64,000 bases of DNA from positions 452,101 to 516,100 of the forward strand of contig NZ_FQUQ01000003.1 of the NCBI RefSeq assembly GCF_900129215.1. Reading direction: 5' to 3'. The notes under the pieces were generated by a model that had not been told where the DNA came from, searched no databases, and saw nothing but the letters and a program-made list of their open reading frames with translations. Made by a program: the position numbers and the translations under genes. This document shows, piece after piece, positions 41,892-50,301 of the stretch. Positions within the stretch are counted from its first letter, which is position 1. Each line of letters begins with the position of its first letter. Source of the stretch: Pedobacter caeni (GTDB taxonomy: Bacteria > Bacteroidota > Bacteroidia > Sphingobacteriales > Sphingobacteriaceae).

Positions 41892-42854
41892 ATGGAAGAT
41901 TACGATGTACTGATTATCGGTGCCGGCCCAATAGGTATGGCTTGTGCTATTGAAGCTAAAAAGGCTGGACTGAGTTATGTCATTGTTGAGAAAGGCGCAC
42001 TGGTGAACAGCTTATATAACTATCCGGTGTTTATGACTTTCTTCTCGACTTCCCAACGTCTTGAAATCGGAGATGTCCCTTTTGTCAGTATCAACCCTAA
42101 GCCAAATAGAAATGAAGCTGTAGAATATTACAGGAGAGTAGCTGAAAAATTCTCTTTAAACATTCATTTGTTTGAGCGGGTAGAGCGGGTTAAAAAAGGA
42201 GATGATGGGGTATTTGAAATAAGTACTTCTAAAAGGAGTTATACCGCAAAAAAAGTCATCATTGCTACCGGTTTCTATGATATTCCTTTATTGATGGATA
42301 TTCCCGGGGAAACGCTTCCTAAAGTAACACATTATTATAAGGACCCGCACCTGTATGCTTTCCAGAATGTAGTGGTCATCGGGGCAAATAATTCCGCCAT
42401 TGATGCTGCCTTGGAGACTTACCGCAAAGGTGCAAAAGTAACGCTGGTGATTCGGCGGGGAGAGATCGGCTCCTATGTGAAATATTGGGTAAGGCCCGAT
42501 ATTGAAAACCGGATTAAAGAAGGAGAAATTACTGCTCATTTTAATTCCGAAGTATTGTCTATCACTACTGATGAGGTAAAGATAAAAACTCCGGAAGGAG
42601 AGCAGGTCATTGCGAATGATTTTGTGATTGCGATGACGGGTTATCAGCCTGATTTCGGAATGCTGAAAAAGTTAGGTGTGGAAATGGGCGATGGGACTCA
42701 GCCTTTCTATGATCCTGAAACAATGGAAAGCAATCTGCCAGGCTTATACCTGGCAGGGGTAGTTTGTGGTGGGATGGATACCCATAAATGGTTTATAGAA
42801 AACAGCAGGGTGCATGCGGAGCAAATTTTTGCTCATATTGCTGCCGGAGCCTAG
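41892..42854 (+). CDS. ypdA: YpdA-family (bacillithiol-disulfide reductase-type) flavoprotein
   Basis: 320 residues. It is an FAD/NADPH oxidoreductase of the YpdA/Bdr family, which reduces bacillithiol disulfide. Visible are the FAD motif VLIIGAGPIGMACAIEAK, the YpdA-specific stretch LYNYPVFMTFFSTSQRLEIG, a second dinucleotide site VVVIGANNSAIDAALETYRKGA, and the C-terminal LYLAGVVCGGMDTHKWFIENSR. No CxxC pair is present, as expected for YpdA rather than thioredoxin reductase. It is probably co-transcribed with the CstB-like gene. The stop overlaps the convergent hydrolase gene by 4 bases. Confidence 0.92.
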   Translation: MEDYDVLIIGAGPIGMACAIEAKKAGLSYVIVEKGALVNSLYNYPVFMTFFSTSQRLEIGDVPFVSINPKPNRNEAVEYYRRVAEKFSLNIHLFERVERVKKGDDGVFEISTSKRSYTAKKVIIATGFYDIPLLMDIPGETLPKVTHYYKDPHLYAFQNVVVIGANNSAIDAALETYRKGAKVTLVIRRGEIGSYVKYWVRPDIENRIKEGEITAHFNSEVLSITTDEVKIKTPEGEQVIANDFVIAMTGYQPDFGMLKKLGVEMGDGTQPFYDPETMESNLPGLYLAGVVCGGMDTHKWFIENSRVHAEQIFAHIAAGA

Positions 42855-43843
42855 TTAATCTTTAAAACAGTATGTGTAAAGCTGTCTATAGCTTTTTCTA
42901 CAGCCGGAACGTCTTTTGACGTAATGTGGGAACCCAGTACATGACTCGCGCCATTAGGGATCGCAGTTTTAACTTTCAAATCTTTTGGAGTACCCAGTTC
43001 TTCGAACATACTGAGCTCAGCAGATACTTTTACTGTAGGATCCTGTTCCTTTTCGTTTTTATAGTAGTACAGTAACAAAACAGGTTGTTTCACTTTCTCA
43101 AAAGTCTGCTTATTCATACTCGTTTCTACCAATTCCTGAAGTTGTACTGTAGATTCGAGGCGATATCGGGTATACCAGTATTTTTCGTAGGTGGCCGATT
43201 CTCCAGCAATAACTCTTTCCTTACCTCCCATTGCCAAACGTGCGATTTGTAATCCCCAGGGTGCATTCAGCATAAAAGCCATTTTGTCATTGATTTCAAT
43301 ATTCGGTGAAATAAGAATCAGGCTGTTGATCTGATCAGGATAAGTTGCGGCAAGCTTTAAGGCGAGTGTTCCTCCGGTTGAAGTCCCTACAAGGATAATT
43401 TTCTTGCCGAGTCTTTTTCCAATCTCCATTGCCTGTTTAGCACTTTCCCAAAGGCGGTCGGCAGTGAAATATTCCATGGCCGATGTGGTATCAACGCCGT
43501 GGTCTGCGAGCCGGGCAAGGTATAAGTTGGCTTTGATCTCTTTGGCTAAATGAAGGTGGACCGGATTTCCTTCTTCTTTGGAAGCGGAGTAACCGTGTAA
43601 ATAAACAACCGCATATTCCGATTGATTTTTTAAAGTGGAGTCTGCCCAGACGATTTCGGCTTCATTACCGGGTTTTACTTTATGTTGAGATTCTATCTTT
43701 TTCACATAATCTTCCAGTTGATTTAGGTCCGGAACAGGAGGAATCTCTGTCTTATATTCGGGGTGCCTCGGCTTTGGACCCATGAAATATACCACGGTAG
43801 TCACCAAAATAACGGCGATAAGTACTTTAAATGTTATTTTCAC
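42851..43843 (-). CDS. alpha/beta hydrolase, membrane-anchored
   Basis: 330 residues starting at a GTG. One N-terminal transmembrane/signal-anchor helix (~5-22) is followed by an alpha/beta-hydrolase fold: VVYLHGYSASKEEG (oxyanion region), the nucleophile elbow VGTSTGGTLALKLAA with Ser, an acid near LLYYYKNEKEQDPTV, and the catalytic His in GASHVLGSH. It resembles carboxylesterase/lysophospholipase-type serine hydrolases. The substrate is unknown. It probably faces the periplasm. Confidence 0.85.
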   Translation of the reverse strand: MKITFKVLIAVILVTTVVYFMGPKPRHPEYKTEIPPVPDLNQLEDYVKKIESQHKVKPGNEAEIVWADSTLKNQSEYAVVYLHGYSASKEEGNPVHLHLAKEIKANLYLARLADHGVDTTSAMEYFTADRLWESAKQAMEIGKRLGKKIILVGTSTGGTLALKLAATYPDQINSLILISPNIEINDKMAFMLNAPWGLQIARLAMGGKERVIAGESATYEKYWYTRYRLESTVQLQELVETSMNKQTFEKVKQPVLLLYYYKNEKEQDPTVKVSAELSMFEELGTPKDLKVKTAIPNGASHVLGSHITSKDVPAVEKAIDSFTHTVLKIN

Positions 43844-43886
43844 TTTAAACTTTTTACTAAAAGTACGCTTTTAAAGATATTTAATT

Positions 43887-43894
43887 TATGTTTG
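43887..43894 (+). promoter_or_regulatory. -7 box of the polyprenyl synthase gene
   Basis: TATGTTTG, 21 bases before the ATG at 43916, in the divergent gap to the alpha/beta hydrolase. Confidence 0.45.
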
Positions 43895-43915
43895 CACACA
43901 TATTTTTTTACCTGA

Positions 43916-44887
43916 ATGCCAGGAATAAATCAGATAAAACTCCCCATAGCCGCCGACATTGCTGCCTTTGAAGAAAAATTCAAGGCTTCGATGCATAGTG
44001 ATGCACCATTGCTCGATAGAATTACCCACTACATTGTTAAAAGAAAGGGTAAGCAGATTCGTCCGATGTTTGTGTTCTTTGCTGCAAAACTTTGTGGCGG
44101 GATCATTGAATCTACCCATAGAGGTGCAGCCTTAGTCGAACTTTTACATACAGCAACCCTTGTACATGATGATGTGGTTGATAACGCCTATGAAAGAAGA
44201 GGCTTCTTTTCTATCAATGCTTTATGGAAAAATAAGATCGCTGTTTTAGTAGGTGATTACTTATTGGCCAAAGGGTTATTACTTTCTGTGAATAACGGAG
44301 AGTTCCGCTTGTTGCAAATCGTTTCTGAAGCGGTAAAACAAATGAGCGAAGGGGAACTCCTGCAAATAGAGAAGGTAAGGAAGATGGACATCAGCGAAGA
44401 ACTTTACTTCGATGTGATCCGTCAGAAAACGGCTTCCCTGATTGCTTCCTGTTGTGCCTGTGGTGCTGCCTCAGCCGGTGCTGACGAAGAGACGATAGAG
44501 AAAATGAGGTTGTTCGGAGAAAAGGTAGGCATTGCCTTCCAGATCAAAGACGATACTTTTGATTTCGGGACGGATGATGTTGGAAAACCTTTGGGTATAG
44601 ATATTAAAGAAAAGAAAGTGACCCTTCCTTTGATTTACGCGCTAAACCGATCTGATAAAGCGGAGAAAAAGAGAATGATCAATCTGGTGAAAAATCATCA
44701 GGATGAACCGGCAAAAATACAGGAGATCATTGATTTTGTGAATGCTAAAGAAGGTGTTCGCTACGCAAATGAGAAAATGGTGCAGTATCAACAGGAAGCT
44801 TTTGATATTCTTCACAGTTTTGAACCCGGAGAAGCAAGAACAGGACTGGAACAACTGGTTCGGTACACCACAGAACGCAAGAAATAG
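43916..44887 (+). CDS. trans-polyprenyl diphosphate synthase
   Basis: 323 residues. It adds isopentenyl units to allylic diphosphates to make the side chain of menaquinone or a similar isoprenoid. The first aspartate-rich motif is LVHDDVVDNAYERRG and the second is IAFQIKDDTFDFGTDDVGKPLG, with KQIRPMFVFFAAKLCGG near the N terminus. The absence of bulky residues directly before DDxxD could suggest a long product, but chain length is not decided here. The gap 44888-45040 holds no gene. Confidence 0.93.
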   Translation: MPGINQIKLPIAADIAAFEEKFKASMHSDAPLLDRITHYIVKRKGKQIRPMFVFFAAKLCGGIIESTHRGAALVELLHTATLVHDDVVDNAYERRGFFSINALWKNKIAVLVGDYLLAKGLLLSVNNGEFRLLQIVSEAVKQMSEGELLQIEKVRKMDISEELYFDVIRQKTASLIASCCACGAASAGADEETIEKMRLFGEKVGIAFQIKDDTFDFGTDDVGKPLGIDIKEKKVTLPLIYALNRSDKAEKKRMINLVKNHQDEPAKIQEIIDFVNAKEGVRYANEKMVQYQQEAFDILHSFEPGEARTGLEQLVRYTTERKK

Positions 44888-45040
44888 CATTCGTAGTCCC
44901 ATAAATTGTATTTCTGAATATTTGATGGAGCTTTATCAGCATAGAATTCCTGCTTCGCAATAGATTTGTTGCAGAACAAAAAGGATGGATTGTAGGACAG
45001 CGCTGTCAAAATTCTTATTTTCATCAAAAAAATCATCATT

Positions 45041-46486
45041 ATGAAAGCTTTCTTTAGTTTGCTCATCTGTGGTATGGCTCTTTCTGCACAGTCGCAAGAC
45101 AACTTTGCTCCTGTTTTTGAGAAAATCAGCAAGGACGTACAAGCCAATTCCAATGCTTATGGAAACCTGAAGTTTGCCACAGAAAGCATCGGCCACCGGC
45201 TAACCGGATCAGCCAATGGTGCTAAAGCGGAAGAATATGCTTTTAACCTGTTGAAATCATATGGTTATGACGTAAAATATCAGCCTTTTGAAGTGGAAAG
45301 CTGGAGCCGACTGACCAATGAAACGAAAATAGGAGATGATGAGAAAGCTTTGAAAAAAATCAGTTCAGTAACCCTGGCACACTCTCCGGTAAAGGCAAAT
45401 ATTATTGCTGAAATGGTTGACCTTGGAAATGGTCTGGAAGAAGACTATCAGAAGGACGGAGGAATGGTAAAAGGAAAAATTGCACTCGTTTATCTGGGTG
45501 TTTTACCAGGATCTCCGGCAAATACGCCCTCATTGCACCGCTCAGAAAAGGCAGCTATTGCTACCAAATACGGAGCGACCGGAATTATCATCATCAATGG
45601 AGTTAAAAATGGAGTGCTGCTTACGGGAACCGCCTCTGTAACCGGAAAGTTGATTCCAATTCCTGCAGTTTGCATCGGGCTGGAAAATGGAATGCGTTTA
45701 AAAGAAGCTTTAAAGACAAAAAAACAGTTTGCAAGTTTAAATATGACCAATTTTTCGGGAATGATTAAAGCCCGGAATGTGATTGCTACGATAAAAGGAC
45801 AGATACATCCGGAGGAAAAAATTGTTGTCGGAGGGCATTTGGATAGCTGGGACCTCGCCACCGGTGCGATAGATAATGGAATCGGTTCTTTTGCCATTAT
45901 GGATATGGCACGTACCTTTAAAAAATTGAACCTGAGCACAGATCGTACTTTGGAATTTATTCTGTTTATGGGTGAAGAACAGGGGCTGCTGGGATCGAAA
46001 GCCTATGTTGAAGCTGCCAAAAAAGAAAATACACTTGATCAGTTGCGGTTTATGCTCAATTACGACATGACTAATGATCCAAAAGGGTTTTCTACCAGCA
46101 GAAAAGAAATGAAAACTTTATTTACAGAATGGGGTGGACAGATCAGCAAACTGGATACCGGGTTTAAGAATGTGTTTTATTCCGGTGCCGGACTACATAG
46201 TGACCATCAGCCATTCTTGTTACAAGGCGTACCAACAGGTGGTGGGGCAGGAGGTAAATTACCGAACAATTCAGGACCCTATTATCATTCTGATGGGGAT
46301 GTGTTTAAATTGGTAGATGAACAAGGTTTAAAAAATACGGTTCGTTATAGTGCCATGCTGGCCTATGCACTGGCCAATACGCCAACAATTCCCGTTGTTA
46401 AACAGACAGAAGAGGCGTTGAAAGTATTCCTTCAGGAAAATGAACTGGAAGTTCCGTTAAAGATTGCGGGCGAATGGCGTTGGTAA
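45041..46486 (+). CDS. secreted M28-family zinc aminopeptidase
   Basis: 481 residues with a signal peptide (MALSAQSQ). A PA-type insert (~130-215, VKGKIALVYLG, KYGATGIIIING) is followed by the M28 catalytic domain: VVGGHLDSWDLATGAIDNG (His and Asp ligands), LFMGEEQGLLGSKAYV (Glu pair), LNYDMTNDP (Asp) and LHSDHQPFLLQGVPT (His). The layout resembles carboxypeptidase Q/aminopeptidase-type M28 enzymes for scavenging peptides in the periplasm. Its last 30 bases overlap the convergent xrtN gene. Confidence 0.93.
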   Translation: MKAFFSLLICGMALSAQSQDNFAPVFEKISKDVQANSNAYGNLKFATESIGHRLTGSANGAKAEEYAFNLLKSYGYDVKYQPFEVESWSRLTNETKIGDDEKALKKISSVTLAHSPVKANIIAEMVDLGNGLEEDYQKDGGMVKGKIALVYLGVLPGSPANTPSLHRSEKAAIATKYGATGIIIINGVKNGVLLTGTASVTGKLIPIPAVCIGLENGMRLKEALKTKKQFASLNMTNFSGMIKARNVIATIKGQIHPEEKIVVGGHLDSWDLATGAIDNGIGSFAIMDMARTFKKLNLSTDRTLEFILFMGEEQGLLGSKAYVEAAKKENTLDQLRFMLNYDMTNDPKGFSTSRKEMKTLFTEWGGQISKLDTGFKNVFYSGAGLHSDHQPFLLQGVPTGGGAGGKLPNNSGPYYHSDGDVFKLVDEQGLKNTVRYSAMLAYALANTPTIPVVKQTEEALKVFLQENELEVPLKIAGEWRW

Positions 46487-47791
46487 AAGTGCGGCTGTAA
46501 TCCTTTTAAGGTCCTCCTTTTTTGTGGTGTTTACGTTGACAAGGTAAAAACGCTGATTTCCTTTGGCTCCATTCCATCTCCACTGGAACTGGTTAATGGT
46601 TTTCATCTTCCCGTTGTCGAACCACCAGGAGCTATAAATCTTGTCTTTTCCTTTTACCAGAGTGCCGGTATAGATCTCAGTACCGCTTATGATTTCTTTT
46701 TTTATCAGTTGAAACTCATAGCCACTACCAGTCCAGCAAATCATTGGATTGTGTTCCGGAGCGTAGAAAGTAGTCGGTTTCAGGTAGATTAATGCATCTT
46801 TATTCTCAAACTTCAATACATTGTTTTCAAGATTGGTTTTCTGATACCCTTTTAGTGAGATGTTATGCTTACTTAGATCAGAAGGGGGCTTTTTGTCCGG
46901 ATTAACGGAAAGAAAAATGATGCAGCCCAGGAGTATAAAGTGCAAAAAAGGCTGTTTTAACAAACGTTTTTTTTCCTGAATATGGTTTTTTTCTTCCTGT
47001 TGTATTTTACCAAAGCGTTTTACAAAAGGACTGCTAAGTGCAATTAATGGTAAAATAACATACACGATCAGGCCGCATATCCCAACAAGGTCGTGCATGA
47101 TCGTTCCAGGCATGATCTTGAAAATAACAATGATCATAATTCTGAAAAAGTTAGAAACAATATTGAAGAGAAAGGTTAATGTCAACATCACCAGAAGACT
47201 CAGGAAAGAAAGTGTACGCCCATTTTTCTTCTGGTGATAGCTGAGTATGAAAAGGCTGATCAGTAAAGAGATGTTGAGCATGTTTAATCCCGCACAAGCC
47301 TGATCAATGTAAAATTCGTAACCATCGATCGTAATGACGTTCCCGCTCGATAAGGCAGGCATCCCTGCCATGGTTATGGTTTCAGCAACAGTATTGCTTA
47401 ACCATAACCGTAGGGGGAAGCTGAGCGTGTCACTAAAGAATTTGAAAAGTGGGGAAAGTAAGGTCAGAACAAAGAAAAAGTTCAGACTGATCTTTCCCAT
47501 GAAACTTTCAAATAGCAACAATATGGTGAATACGAGGCTGAAAAATAAGGTGGATTTTGCCGGAATAAAAAAGGCAAGTACGGTGAAAAGTAAAGCAGGA
47601 ATCAGAAAGCGTAAAGTCAGACTTCCAGCCTTTATCCGACAGACATATGGAATAATAGCTAATCCGATATATAAGCTGATGTCCCAGACGAGGTATCCTG
47701 AGAGTAATCTCAGGGAGATGGCGGCATAACACAGACACATCATGAATGGTAAAAGGCTGGTAATTGGCTTTCTTAATCCTGCTATTTCCAT
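46457..47791 (-). CDS. xrtN: exosortase N (XrtN) with C-terminal EpsI-like domain
   Basis: 444 residues. The first ~270 form about eight membrane helices with the exosortase triad: Cys166 in DQACAGLNML (CAG in place of the usual CSG), Arg217 in NFFR, and His233 in IMHDLVG. The last ~120 residues are an extracytoplasmic EpsI-like domain (HNPMICWTGSGYEF...YSSWWFDNGK). Exosortases are membrane cysteine transpeptidases that process C-terminal PEP-type sorting tails. The gene overlaps the upstream VIT gene by 10 bases, and that protein carries such a tail, so it is the likely dedicated substrate. Confidence 0.9.
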   Translation of the reverse strand: MEIAGLRKPITSLLPFMMCLCYAAISLRLLSGYLVWDISLYIGLAIIPYVCRIKAGSLTLRFLIPALLFTVLAFFIPAKSTLFFSLVFTILLLFESFMGKISLNFFFVLTLLSPLFKFFSDTLSFPLRLWLSNTVAETITMAGMPALSSGNVITIDGYEFYIDQACAGLNMLNISLLISLFILSYHQKKNGRTLSFLSLLVMLTLTFLFNIVSNFFRIMIIVIFKIMPGTIMHDLVGICGLIVYVILPLIALSSPFVKRFGKIQQEEKNHIQEKKRLLKQPFLHFILLGCIIFLSVNPDKKPPSDLSKHNISLKGYQKTNLENNVLKFENKDALIYLKPTTFYAPEHNPMICWTGSGYEFQLIKKEIISGTEIYTGTLVKGKDKIYSSWWFDNGKMKTINQFQWRWNGAKGNQRFYLVNVNTTKKEDLKRITAALLPTPFARNL

Positions 47792-50298
47792 AATAGTTTA
47801 AATCTGTTAAAATGTCCGGACTGATAACTGAAGTAGGTGATGATGGTTGCGCATAAGATGATGAGTATCCATTCATGTGGCTCCGGAGCGGCACCGGAAG
47901 ATTGAATAGAAGCGTTTTTTAAGCTGTTCTTGCTCTCTTTCATCCCGAAGCGGTCGTAATCCTTCTGACTTTCCAGAACGATCATGCTGGACACCGGAGA
48001 CACAATGAAAGCCTGGTGTGCTGCGGTAAGTAAGTCGTCCTGTACTTCCCTTTTTTCGAAATAGGTAGCACCTACTTTTTTAAGAATGTCATTGTAAGCA
48101 AATAAGCGCAGCAGATGATCAGGAGCATTACTCTTTATGTGTCCTTCCCTCTTTTCCACTTTCATGTCCGCATTGGGAATCACCAGTATATCATCCTGTT
48201 CATGAAAGGTTTTAAACTGATGCTTGTCGAGCTGGCTGATGAGTTGATCAATGTCCCCTTCATTATAGTCGAAGACCCTGAATTCCTTTAACGTTTTTAG
48301 GTAGGGGCTACTTTCTTTGCCTAATTGATACAGATGAGAGGGTTTTGCTTTAGCAAAGAAGCTACTGAGCCTTTCCTGGAATTTACTATTTTCCAGATCT
48401 TTCAGGCTGGGCTCATTGCCAGTACTTTTACTAATGACAAGTGCGTTCTCAGGATCTGCGATTTCATAGAATGGAAAGAGGCTGAAATTCAAATCATCAA
48501 AATCACTGTAAACAGCACTTAGATTTTCAGCGGTTACCTTTATTAGTTTTTCCTTAAATACATAAACGTTCTGCTTGCTGATATGTGGCCATAGCATTTT
48601 TAGTTCCTGTTCAGACCAGGAATGATTAAGATCCAGGTAAATGGACGTTGGTTTGAAGGGCATAGAAATTGACCTGGCTTCTTTTAACTGATAACTATTC
48701 CCTCCAAATGAAAAGGCCTGGCTGGTTAGTTCAGTTTTACTGAGGCTTAATGTCCATTTGTTTTTGTAGTGGCGGTCTGCCAGATATTTACCGTTTTCCT
48801 GAAGCTTCAGATCTGTATCAAGTTGTTTTGGAGGACTGGAGAAATCCAATTGAACACTTTCTGTTGCGTTTTTTGCAGTTGGGCCTTCAAACCATGTGTT
48901 TTCATAAATGAGCTGATCATTCTCCTTTTTAAGAGGGCTGGTGATGCCGATCTTAAATTTTCTGTTTTCTTCTGTAGTACATGGAAAAACGCGGACACTT
49001 ACCGTATTGCCTTCCTGCCAGTGGACGACCGAGGGATCACGTACTTCTACTCCTACAATGGTTTTATAAGCAGAATCAGCCTTGCTTTTCGTCGTCAGAC
49101 GTGCTTTTTCTTCTCTGCCATTGATCCATAAAGAAAGTGAGCTGACAACAGATCCTTCTGGAAGGTGAAAAGTATATATAGCCTCCTGATCTGTCCTCCA
49201 TTTCCTTTGGCTATTGTTGCGGATACTCAATGTTTTCTCTGTATATGCCATGCGGTATTCCGGATACACTTTGATGTTGCTGGTTACGCTTTGTGTTTCC
49301 AGATCATCGCCAGACCAAAGTCTTTCTTCTGCAAGATGTCTTGAATCATAAATGCATTTGAGCACTTTAATCCGGTCTGGTAGCATGAGTTTAGGTTCTC
49401 CTGACCACAGACTTGCAATCATGACGAGAGGGTCATGTTTTTTAGGTTCCGCAAAGGAAGTGGGGAAGTTTCCTGAAAACCAGCGAGCTCCGTCCAGTGG
49501 GGTTGTATATATGAGATCTGCTTTAAGGTACTTTTCTGTTATGGGCGATTTATGGAGATGAGCAGCAATTTCTGTCCATTCGGGAAGTAGGCTTTTATTT
49601 AAGGAATTGCGATTTTGAGCCAGTTGTACACTTTTATTCAGTTGACTCCATTCGGAGGTGAACCAGATTGTAATTAGGACAGGAATAAAAAATCCGGCTG
49701 AAATACTATACTTCAAGGCAGGAGTTCGTTTATAAAACCTGACAAGAAAAGCCAGAGCAACAATAGAAAGAAAAAGTGGAATAAAAGTATGCACCGACAG
49801 GCCAAATATAATCACTGCAATAATACTGATGGGATACAATGGAATCAGATAAAGAGCCAGGTAAATGAACAGTATTGTTGAGGTAGCAAGGAAAAACGCG
49901 AGAACATGCCTAAAGAAGAGGTTGAGTATTTCCTGTAAGGTGCAGAGGATAACTGACAGAGAAGCCAGGCAAATATATACCGAAAGCCAGGTGCTGGAAT
50001 TGTTGAATACATTGATCGATTTATTCAGTGAATAGGCACTAATAAACCAAAGAACAAGCAGCAGGGCTGTATATTCCATTTTTCCTCCGGACATTTTCCA
50101 TCTGTGAGTTGCAAAGGCCTTGGTCATAACCGCGATTAAAAAGATCGCGGAAATGCCATAACTGATGATGAAGAAAAAGAATGCGGTTTCCGGATTAAGA
50201 TAACCGGAGATCACAAATGCTGTTGCTGAAATAAGAATAGAGACAATTCCGCTTAAGCGGAATTTGTCTTCTAAAAGAATGACTTTTAATCTTTTCAT
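47782..50298 (-). CDS. XrtN-system VIT-domain protein with C-terminal sorting signal
   Basis: 838 residues. Residues ~1-215 hold about seven hydrophobic segments. A VIT (vault protein inter-alpha-trypsin) domain follows at ~325-460: YTEKTLSIRNNSQRKW, YTFHLPEGSVVSSLSLWING, YKTIVGVEVRDPSVVHW, VSVRVFPC. A long region (~465-795) has no recognised motif and no clear VWA MIDAS. The last 39 residues are a sorting tail: the motif PEPHEW, a hydrophobic helix and a basic end (HFNRFKLLWK). It lies between creD (3-base gap) and xrtN (10-base overlap). The membrane N terminus plus a cleavable C terminus is unusual. The function is unknown. Confidence 0.87.
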   Translation of the reverse strand: MKRLKVILLEDKFRLSGIVSILISATAFVISGYLNPETAFFFFIISYGISAIFLIAVMTKAFATHRWKMSGGKMEYTALLLVLWFISAYSLNKSINVFNNSSTWLSVYICLASLSVILCTLQEILNLFFRHVLAFFLATSTILFIYLALYLIPLYPISIIAVIIFGLSVHTFIPLFLSIVALAFLVRFYKRTPALKYSISAGFFIPVLITIWFTSEWSQLNKSVQLAQNRNSLNKSLLPEWTEIAAHLHKSPITEKYLKADLIYTTPLDGARWFSGNFPTSFAEPKKHDPLVMIASLWSGEPKLMLPDRIKVLKCIYDSRHLAEERLWSGDDLETQSVTSNIKVYPEYRMAYTEKTLSIRNNSQRKWRTDQEAIYTFHLPEGSVVSSLSLWINGREEKARLTTKSKADSAYKTIVGVEVRDPSVVHWQEGNTVSVRVFPCTTEENRKFKIGITSPLKKENDQLIYENTWFEGPTAKNATESVQLDFSSPPKQLDTDLKLQENGKYLADRHYKNKWTLSLSKTELTSQAFSFGGNSYQLKEARSISMPFKPTSIYLDLNHSWSEQELKMLWPHISKQNVYVFKEKLIKVTAENLSAVYSDFDDLNFSLFPFYEIADPENALVISKSTGNEPSLKDLENSKFQERLSSFFAKAKPSHLYQLGKESSPYLKTLKEFRVFDYNEGDIDQLISQLDKHQFKTFHEQDDILVIPNADMKVEKREGHIKSNAPDHLLRLFAYNDILKKVGATYFEKREVQDDLLTAAHQAFIVSPVSSMIVLESQKDYDRFGMKESKNSLKNASIQSSGAAPEPHEWILIILCATIITYFSYQSGHFNRFKLLWK

Positions 50299-50301
50299 GA
50301 G

